From: an uncultured Psychromonas sp.
Lineage (GTDB): Bacteria > Pseudomonadota > Gammaproteobacteria > Enterobacterales > Psychromonadaceae
Length of the DNA: 64,000 bases
Direction: 5' to 3'
Assembly (NCBI RefSeq): GCF_947489755.1
Contig: NZ_CANLFB010000011.1
Location: 59,075 to 123,074 of the forward strand
The translations under genes were made by a program, and so were the position numbers. A model generated the notes under the pieces. It saw nothing but the letters and a program-made list of their open reading frames with translations. It had not been told where the DNA came from and ran no database searches. Numbering within the stretch: the first letter of the stretch is position 1; each line of letters starts with the position of its first letter. Shown here piece by piece: positions 58,149 to 64,000 of the stretch.

Positions 58149-58214
58149 TGGTTTATTGAAATAGCTACGTTGGTTTATCGAAATAATTACATTGGTTTAT
58201 TAAAATGCTTAGCA
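58149..58214. repeat. 22-bp imperfect tandem repeat at the end of alaE
   Basis: Three copies of TGGTTTATTGAAATAGCTAC-type units with 22-bp period (58149, 58171, 58193), the last overlapping the alaE stop region. Each contains TTGGTTTAT. Origin unknown. Confidence 0.6.
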
Positions 58215-58631
58215 TTGCTTTATCGAGGTAACGTTAAAATAACGCCTGATATATTCGAGATAAAGACCAAAAGGTCGACTTACCATCACCATCAATAGTG
58301 AAGATGAAATAACAAGGCTAATTATTTCGTTAATATCTGCTCCAGCAATGGCTAATGTGACGATATAAATAGGCAATTGAAATAACATGAATGCTAAAGC
58401 ATCAATCACTGTTTTATATAAACGAGTATTAGGTTGTGTCCATTTAAAAAAGAAATCACGCCATATTGCATAAGGTCGAGCAGTTAATACCATCATAGGG
58501 ATCATGATCAAACGTGTAATGAACACTTCGCTAGGATCCATTCCTGCTATAAACAACTCAGTACTAGCGGCAATAACTGTAAAGAAGATAATAGTGGCGA
58601 GAGTATCAATCATAAAACAACGCATCTTCAT
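58209..58631 (-). CDS. alaE: L-alanine exporter AlaE
   Basis: 140-residue inner-membrane protein with four predicted helices. The family pattern is FMIDTLATIIFFTVIAASTELFIAGMDPSEVFITRLIMIPMMVL, ARPYAIWRDFFF, DALAFMLFQLPIYIVTLAIAGAD and VMVSRPFGLYLEYIRRYFNV, all in line with E. coli AlaE (YgaW). It exports L-alanine when intracellular levels are high. The gene lies between two near-identical tRNA-Ser genes on the same strand. The start used is the ATG ending at 58631, with a second ATG two codons in. Confidence 0.9.
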   Translation of the reverse strand: MKMRCFMIDTLATIIFFTVIAASTELFIAGMDPSEVFITRLIMIPMMVLTARPYAIWRDFFFKWTQPNTRLYKTVIDALAFMLFQLPIYIVTLAIAGADINEIISLVISSSLLMVMVSRPFGLYLEYIRRYFNVTSIKQC

Positions 58632-58910
58632 TATTCTATTTCCCTTGATTGTTAAGTGTTATTTCAATATTTAATCATGAAGTGTTTATCTTAGGTATTG
58701 ATTCATTTCAATGCCTGTCATTAAAAGGATTTATGTCATTCACAATAAAGTACATGAGAAAAACAGAGTGCTCAATTTAGCATATAAAAATTAATGGCAG
58801 TAAAAAGTTAAATTGGATTGTTAAGGAAGTGATAATTAAAAACAGTGATGACATTTTAAGCGAAAGATAGAAAGGGAAAAATGGAAAGCGATTTATAATC
58901 GAGTAGAAAC
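58632..58910. promoter_or_regulatory. alaE upstream region
   Basis: About 280 bp between alaE and the second tRNA-Ser terminator. It holds the alaE promoter by position; no hexamers are assigned. No ORF. Confidence 0.3.
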
Positions 58911-58911
58911 G

Positions 58912-58943
58912 AAAAAGGGCTTCTCAATTGAGAAGCCCTTTTT
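58912..58943 (-). terminator. terminator of tRNA-Ser copy 2
   Basis: Same 15-bp stem as copy 1 with one loop base difference (58912-58926 / 58929-58943). Confidence 0.9.
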
Positions 58944-58950
58944 CTTAATG

Positions 58951-59041
58951 TGGCGGAGGAGGAGAGATTTGAACTCTCGGAGAGCTATTAACCCTCGCTG
59001 GTTTTCAAGACCAGTGCATTCAGCCGCTCTGCCACCCCTCC
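58951..59041 (-). tRNA. serT: tRNA-Ser (anticodon UGA), copy 2
   Basis: Same 91-nt gene as copy 1, including acceptor GGAGGGG / CTCCTCC, anticodon UGA and encoded CCA. The repeat also covers flanks (57836-57984 and 58906-59054, constant offset 1070 bp), so the whole tRNA-plus-terminator block was duplicated. Confidence 0.97.
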
Positions 59042-59273
59042 GCAGAACGAGGCGTATAATAAACAAATTGAAAAAAAAGCCAAGTCTTTTTTTAATTTAT
59101 TTTCAATAATCGCTAAATAAGATTAATTTTTCACATTTAAGCTATTCAACCTTTAATTCAAAGGCAATCACCTTTACTATCTCATCACAAGTTTATAAAT
59201 GTTAACGCTTTTATTATTTTTTCAAATACGTTTTCTTTAAGCGCCTTATTGCTATTCATTGAAGGTTTCAAGT

Positions 59274-61235
59274 ATGTTCCAAGACAATCCATTATTAAAT
59301 CAACTTAAACAAACAATGCAGGACAAAATACCTAAGCGTACTGGTATTGTTAAAGCATCTGATCGTGGATTTGGATTTTTAGAAACTGACAAAGGCAAAC
59401 GTTTCTTTATTGCACCCAGTGATATGAAAAAAGTATTACACGGTGATCGCATTAATGCAGCAATTACAGAAAATGGTGATAAATCATCTGCTCAACCAGT
59501 ACAGTTAAAGCAAACCGATACCACTGAGTTTGTTGCGCTGTTATCAATCAGTGATAAACGTGTTTCTATTAAAGCGAATAACCCTTTATTAAATGCCTTC
59601 TTTAAAATTAAAGGGGCAATGCAATTAGCTAATAAAGGTTATAACAATGGTGACTGGGTCACTGTTAAATTGCTGACTCATGCGTTAGATGGAAATGGTT
59701 TCTTAGTTGAAGTCGTTGAAAAAGTGGCTGAATATAACGACCCTTTTGCTTATCGCTTAATCGCGGTTGCCACTCACAAGCTACCGAATAAAGCACCTGA
59801 TTTTGACCATCCTTGGCAAGTAATTGATCCTGAACTTGATCGCCGAGATCTCACTAAGCTCCCTTTCTTCACGATTGATGGTGTTAACACGCAAGATATG
59901 GATGATGCCTTATACGTTGAAGAAAACGATCAAGGTTGGGCATTAACAGTGGCGATATCAGATCCTTCTGCTTACGTGCCAGAACAAAGTGAAATGGATA
60001 AAGAAGCACACAAACGCTCTTTTACGCTCTATCTACCCAACTTTAATGTCCCTATGTTGCCACGTGATTTGAGCGATAGTTTATGTTCATTAAAAGAAGG
60101 TGAAAAACGCGCGACTATTTGTTGTACGTTACAAATTGGCCAAGGTGGAGAGATTATTGGTGAGCCGGAATTCTTTGCTGCCTGCATAAAATCACATTTC
60201 CGTCTTAATTATAATGATGTGTCTAATTACTTGGAAAATGATGAATTGGCAGAAGGTCAATGGAAACCAAATAAGCAATTAAGCCAATTATTAAATGTCT
60301 TAGATAAAGCGACAGCAGCTCGTCATCAATGGCGTTGTGACAATACCATTGTGATGAAAAGCCAACCAGACTACACTTTGAAGCTAAATAATAAAGGCGA
60401 AGTGTATGAGATTCTCTGTGAACCTCGCCGCACTGCGAACCGCTTAGTTGAAGAGTCGATGATTGCTGCTAATGTTTGTGCTGGTGACTTTTTAGCAAAA
60501 CATAAACAAGCCGGTGTATTCAATGTTCATTCAGGTATCGCAACGGATCGTCTAGGTAAAGCGTCTTCATTATTGGCTGAATACGGTATTACAGTTGAAG
60601 CCGCTTCATTAGCCACTCTTGAAGGTTATGTGAAAATGCGCCAAGAAGTCGCTGAACTACATAATGCTTATTTAGATCACCGCCTACGTCGTTTACTTTC
60701 TTACGCAGATACTTCAGCAACACCTGCACCGCACTTTACAATGGGTGTAAAACATTATGCAACGTGGACATCCCCTATTCGTAAATATGGCGATTTAATT
60801 AATCATCGTTTAATTAAGTCTGTATTAACACAACAAGCTTCTACACCGGTTGACCCAGAGATAGGCGCTCACTTGAATGAAGCGCGTAAATCACAACGCA
60901 TGGCTGAACGTGATGTTAACAATCTACTTTATTGTGGTTATTTAAAAGACCAAGAAAATTCGGATTGGCGTTATAAAGCTGAGATATTTGATATCGTTAA
61001 AGCAGGTTGTCGCGTTCGTGTGCAAGAAAATGGCGCGACTTTCTTTGTACCGAGTAGTCTATTGGGCAAGTCATCGGCAGATGCGAAGAAGATAGAATGT
61101 GTTCGTGAGCAAGGTGTAGTGAAAGTCGCCGATCAAATTGAATTGCAATTAGGTGATGTGATTGATGTGATGCTGACTTCTGTTAAACCTGAATCTCGTC
61201 AATTAATTGCTAAACTGGCTGATCCACTAGGTTAA
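59274..61235 (+). CDS. rnb: ribonuclease II
   Basis: 3'-5' exoribonuclease of mRNA turnover. From ATG 59274 it has 653 residues and opens MFQDNPLLNQLKQ, as E. coli RNase II does; an in-frame TTG five codons earlier overlaps the AAGG ribosome site and is rejected. Order: cold-shock domains (GIVKASDRGFGFLETDKGKRFFIAPSDMKKVLHGDRI), catalytic RNB domain with DGVNTQDMDDALYVEE (metal Asp cluster), YLPNFNVPMLPRDLSDSLCSL, YATWTSPIRKYGDLINHRL, and a C-terminal S1 domain. Confidence 0.96.
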   Translation: MFQDNPLLNQLKQTMQDKIPKRTGIVKASDRGFGFLETDKGKRFFIAPSDMKKVLHGDRINAAITENGDKSSAQPVQLKQTDTTEFVALLSISDKRVSIKANNPLLNAFFKIKGAMQLANKGYNNGDWVTVKLLTHALDGNGFLVEVVEKVAEYNDPFAYRLIAVATHKLPNKAPDFDHPWQVIDPELDRRDLTKLPFFTIDGVNTQDMDDALYVEENDQGWALTVAISDPSAYVPEQSEMDKEAHKRSFTLYLPNFNVPMLPRDLSDSLCSLKEGEKRATICCTLQIGQGGEIIGEPEFFAACIKSHFRLNYNDVSNYLENDELAEGQWKPNKQLSQLLNVLDKATAARHQWRCDNTIVMKSQPDYTLKLNNKGEVYEILCEPRRTANRLVEESMIAANVCAGDFLAKHKQAGVFNVHSGIATDRLGKASSLLAEYGITVEAASLATLEGYVKMRQEVAELHNAYLDHRLRRLLSYADTSATPAPHFTMGVKHYATWTSPIRKYGDLINHRLIKSVLTQQASTPVDPEIGAHLNEARKSQRMAERDVNNLLYCGYLKDQENSDWRYKAEIFDIVKAGCRVRVQENGATFFVPSSLLGKSSADAKKIECVREQGVVKVADQIELQLGDVIDVMLTSVKPESRQLIAKLADPLG

Positions 61236-61266
61236 ACAGGGTTTCATTCTTTTAAAACACACCTCT

Positions 61267-61309
61267 AATCAGTTGATCTTTAAGATCGACTGATTATCCT
61301 CTTTTTTTG
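61267..61309 (+). terminator. rnb terminator
   Basis: 14-bp near-perfect stem with one G-U (AATCAGTTGATCTT / AAGATCGACTGATT, 61267-61280 / 61282-61295) followed by CCTCTTTTTTT. Confidence 0.85.
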
Positions 61310-61387
61310 TGAACGACAAAAAGCGACTTTGTTAAACTCTATGGTACAATAATCACAATTTAACATTCCAATACTAGAGATTTTTTC

Positions 61388-63679
61388 TTGAAGCCAATAA
61401 CTCCCCACAAAGACCGCAATTTATTTTCATATCCAAAATACAAAAATAGATCTGCTAAAGCAGCTCCATTTTTACCTATGTCACGTAAAGAGATGAAACA
61501 GCTTGGCTGGGATAGTTGCGACATTATTATAGTCACAGGTGATGCTTATGTGGATCACCCTAGTTTCGGAATGGCTGTCATTGGTCGAATGCTTGAAGTA
61601 CAAGGTTTCAGAGTCGGTATTATCGCTCAACCTGATTGGCATTCAAAAGATGCATTTATGGAGCTAGGTAAGCCTAATTTATACTTTGGTGTGACTGCCG
61701 GTAACATGGATTCAATGATCAACCGTTATACGGCTGAAAGAAGACTAAGACATGATGATGCTTACACGCCAAACGATGAAGGTGGTAAACGTCCAGATCG
61801 TGCCGTTGCTGCTTATACGCAACGTTGTAAAGAAGCTTACAAAGGTATTCCCGTTATCATTGGTGGTATTGAGGCGAGCTTACGTCGTATAGCACATTAT
61901 GACTATTGGTCTGACAAAGTACGTCAATCTGTTTTGTTTGATGCAAAAGCGGATCTATTAATTTACGGAAATGCAGAACGTCCGCTAATTGAAATTTCAC
62001 ACCGTATTGCACAAGGTGATGATATCAAAACCATTACCGATGTACGTGGTAGTGCTTTCTTAACCAATTCAGCGCTTCCTGGATGGACAGGTATCGATTC
62101 ACGTAGTGTCGATAAGCCAGGGAAAATAGATCCTATCTATAGCCCTTATCAAGATTTAAGTGAAAAATGTGATACGGCGAAAGATGAAAGCGATGCTGCT
62201 GATGAAGCATCAGACATCACTAAAACAGCGCAAGTTATCCAAATGACACCGCATAAAGGCACGCCGCAAGAAGAGCGTGAAAAAAGATGGGAAGAAAAAT
62301 CTAAAGCTTGGTCAACGACTTATATTAACTTACCGACGTTTGAGCAAGTGAAAGAAAATAAAATGCTGTATGCACATGCATCGCGTATTTTTCATCAAGA
62401 AGTTAACCCAACCTCTGCAAAAGCATTAATGCAAAAGCATGGTAGTCGCGCTATCTGGTTAAATCCACCAGCAACACCTTTAGAAGAAAGTGAAATGGAT
62501 GGTGTGTTTGGTTTACCTTATGCACGTGTTCCGCACCCAAGTTATGGTGACGCTAAGATCCCTGCTTACGATATGATAAAAACATCCATCAATATTATGC
62601 GAGGCTGTTTTGGTGGTTGTACTTTCTGCAGTATTACTGAGCATGAAGGTCGCATAATACAAAGTCGTTCACAAGAATCTATCATCAATGAAATTGAAGA
62701 CATTAAACTCAAAGTACCTGGGTTTACTGGCGTCATTTCAGATCTTGGTGGTCCAACGGCTAATATGTATAAGTTACGTTGTAAGAGTGAAAAAGCCGAA
62801 GCAACGTGCCGTAAACCCTCTTGTGTATGGCCAACTATTTGTGGTCACCTCGATACAGATCATACGCCAACCATTGAGCTATACCGCGCTGCACGTAGAG
62901 TACCTGGCATTAAAAAAGTACTCATTGCATCTGGTGTACGTTATGACTTAGCGATTAAAGATCCTGAATATGTTAAAGAACTCGCGACGCATCACGTGGG
63001 CGGATATTTAAAAATAGCCCCAGAACATACCGAAGAAGGTCCATTAAATAAAATGATGAAACCGGGTATGGGTAGCTACGATAAATTTAAAGAGCTATTT
63101 GATCATTACTCGAAATTAGCGGGTAAAAAACAATACCTCATTCCATACTTTATTTCCGCTCATCCGGGTACTACGGATATGGATATGGTCAATCTAGCGA
63201 TGTGGTTAAAAGAAAATGACTTTAAGTTAGATCAAGTGCAAAACTTTTATCCTTCACCGCTAGCGAACGCGACGACCCTTTATCATACTGAGATTGATTC
63301 TTTACGTAATGTAAAACGAAACAGTAAATCAGTGTCTATTCCTAAAGGAACGATTCAGCGTCGATTACATAAAGCAATACTGCGTTATCATGATCCTGAT
63401 AATTGGCCAATTATTCGTGAAGCACTCATCAAAATGGGATTAGATAAAACCTTGATTGGTAGCAAAGCGACTTGTTTAGTACCCAAAGAAACACGTGCGG
63501 AAGTGATGAATAGAAATGCTAACAAAGCAAAAGCGCCTTTAAAAGGTAAAGTTACTCCAAAAAATCAAGGTAAAGTGGCTAATAATAAACGTACGCCTAA
63601 AGCTAAGTTTGGTTCTAAACCTGCAACAAATGGTAAACAAGGGTTAACACGCTTTAGTACAAATCAGTTTAAAAAATAG
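61388..63679 (+). CDS. ygiQ: YgiQ-family radical SAM protein
   Basis: 763 residues, TTG start. Radical SAM cluster motif [21 protein letters not shown] (CxxxCxxC). N-terminal signatures [40 protein letters not shown] and [23 protein letters not shown]-terminal [26 protein letters not shown] and [11 protein letters not shown]. The C-terminal ~70 residues are a Lys/Asn-rich tail. The reaction catalysed is unknown. A degraded copy of its [10 protein letters not shown] region lies downstream. Confidence 0.95.
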   Translation: MKPITPHKDRNLFSYPKYKNRSAKAAPFLPMSRKEMKQLGWDSCDIIIVTGDAYVDHPSFGMAVIGRMLEVQGFRVGIIAQPDWHSKDAFMELGKPNLYFGVTAGNMDSMINRYTAERRLRHDDAYTPNDEGGKRPDRAVAAYTQRCKEAYKGIPVIIGGIEASLRRIAHYDYWSDKVRQSVLFDAKADLLIYGNAERPLIEISHRIAQGDDIKTITDVRGSAFLTNSALPGWTGIDSRSVDKPGKIDPIYSPYQDLSEKCDTAKDESDAADEASDITKTAQVIQMTPHKGTPQEEREKRWEEKSKAWSTTYINLPTFEQVKENKMLYAHASRIFHQEVNPTSAKALMQKHGSRAIWLNPPATPLEESEMDGVFGLPYARVPHPSYGDAKIPAYDMIKTSINIMRGCFGGCTFCSITEHEGRIIQSRSQESIINEIEDIKLKVPGFTGVISDLGGPTANMYKLRCKSEKAEATCRKPSCVWPTICGHLDTDHTPTIELYRAARRVPGIKKVLIASGVRYDLAIKDPEYVKELATHHVGGYLKIAPEHTEEGPLNKMMKPGMGSYDKFKELFDHYSKLAGKKQYLIPYFISAHPGTTDMDMVNLAMWLKENDFKLDQVQNFYPSPLANATTLYHTEIDSLRNVKRNSKSVSIPKGTIQRRLHKAILRYHDPDNWPIIREALIKMGLDKTLIGSKATCLVPKETRAEVMNRNANKAKAPLKGKVTPKNQGKVANNKRTPKAKFGSKPATNGKQGLTRFSTNQFKK

Positions 63680-63722
63680 TTAATCAAAATAAATGATAAA
63701 GTAGAGTTATCATTTATTATGC

Positions 63723-63764
63723 AAAAAAAGCGTTAACTTTTAATTAAGTTAGCGCTTTTTTTTA
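63723..63764 (+). terminator. ygiQ terminator
   Basis: 17-bp stem AAAAAAAGCGTTAACTT / AAGTTAGCGCTTTTTTT with one G-U-type pair (63723-63739 / 63746-63762). A weaker hairpin precedes it near 63691. Confidence 0.88.
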
Positions 63765-63798
63765 ATAAAAATTTATCTCGTTTTTCATTAGAAATTCA

Positions 63799-63922
63799 AT
63801 AACAATATTTGTCCCTTACTTTATCTCTGCACATCCAGGCACAACAGATACAACAGATACAACAGATAAAGATGGTTAATTTAGCGCTATGGTTAACACC
63901 GCATAATTTTACATTAAACTAA
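63799..63922 (+). pseudogene. fragment of a second ygiQ copy
   Basis: The text reads [11 protein letters not shown] followed by a duplicated TTDTTD, then a frameshift into MVNLALWLTPHNFTLN and a stop at 63920. This mirrors [30 protein letters not shown] of the intact ygiQ about 700 bp upstream. A 9-bp unit (ACAACAGAT) is repeated three times in place of the ATGGAT region. It is a truncated, decayed paralogous piece, not a gene. Confidence 0.75.
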
Positions 63923-64000
63923 GTAACCTCAATTCTGCTTAAGGAATTGAACTAAATGCCCACCTAGCGATCAGATCTTTCGACCAAGAACGATTTGAAA

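Noticed and set aside
63923..64000. Possible gene start at the right edge
   Set aside because: Too little sequence; short frames without a recognisable motif.

Overview
The window looks like chromosomal DNA of a marine, probably cold-adapted gammaproteobacterium close to Psychromonas. The sequence is visibly AT-rich, the housekeeping proteins resemble those of Vibrio, Shewanella and Psychromonas, and gapA, the pts operon, yejK/yejL/yejM, rnb, ygiQ, alaE and dapE are all gammaproteobacterial in type. The genus is inferred, not proven. No rRNA, CRISPR array, intact insertion sequence or prophage was seen.

Layout. 1-5931 (minus): glycogen/maltodextrin operon malQ-glgB-glgX, with glgX running off the left edge. 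6227-9470: a hexose-6-phosphate mutarotase gene and gapA. gapA has an FNR/CRP-like site placed for class II activation. It is followed by a tandem array in which the gapA 3' end plus terminator is repeated about four times. 9471-12637: exonuclease I, a small exported protein and cysK. 13035-15649: ptsH-ptsI-crr. 15801-17977: yffB-like gene, dapE and an M15 peptidase. 18321-25518: yajQ, a ketopantoate reductase, a three-lipoprotein cluster (LpoB, COG3014, LPP20 types), hinT, a two-domain QueD-like protein and yejK. 25709-27750: yejL-yejM.

27931-46873 is mainly an iron system. An uptake/export operon (MFS exporter, IutA-like receptor, FhuC/FhuD/FhuB-type ABC transporter, nitroreductase-like protein) lies apart from the biosynthetic genes: an iucA-iucB fusion and iucD on the minus strand, with iucC divergent. 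Together these supply every aerobactin step (IucA, IucB, IucC, IucD, IutA). The two arms are separated by pncA-pncB (NAD salvage) and an NSS-family transporter. Fur-box-like sequences lie in front of both arms.

47174-54713 is mixed: HlyU-family protein, DEDDh exonuclease-like protein, a large lipoprotein, two glutathione transferases (one probably starting at ATT), a frameshifted small gene, small hypotheticals and a PEP-CTERM protein.

55342-57508 is the accessory island and the best candidate for something undescribed. It holds a ParB/Srx-like gene and an ADP-ribosyltransferase-like gene 22 bp apart, then an integron attC-like imperfect palindrome, then a DUF2971-like gene starting right at the cassette boundary. 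A decayed REP-associated (Y1) transposase element abuts that gene. This resembles a small integron-cassette cluster without an integrase. Next to it, two near-identical tRNA-Ser(UGA) genes with identical-type terminators flank alaE.

59274-64000: rnb, then ygiQ (TTG start), followed by a decayed fragment of a second ygiQ copy near the right edge.
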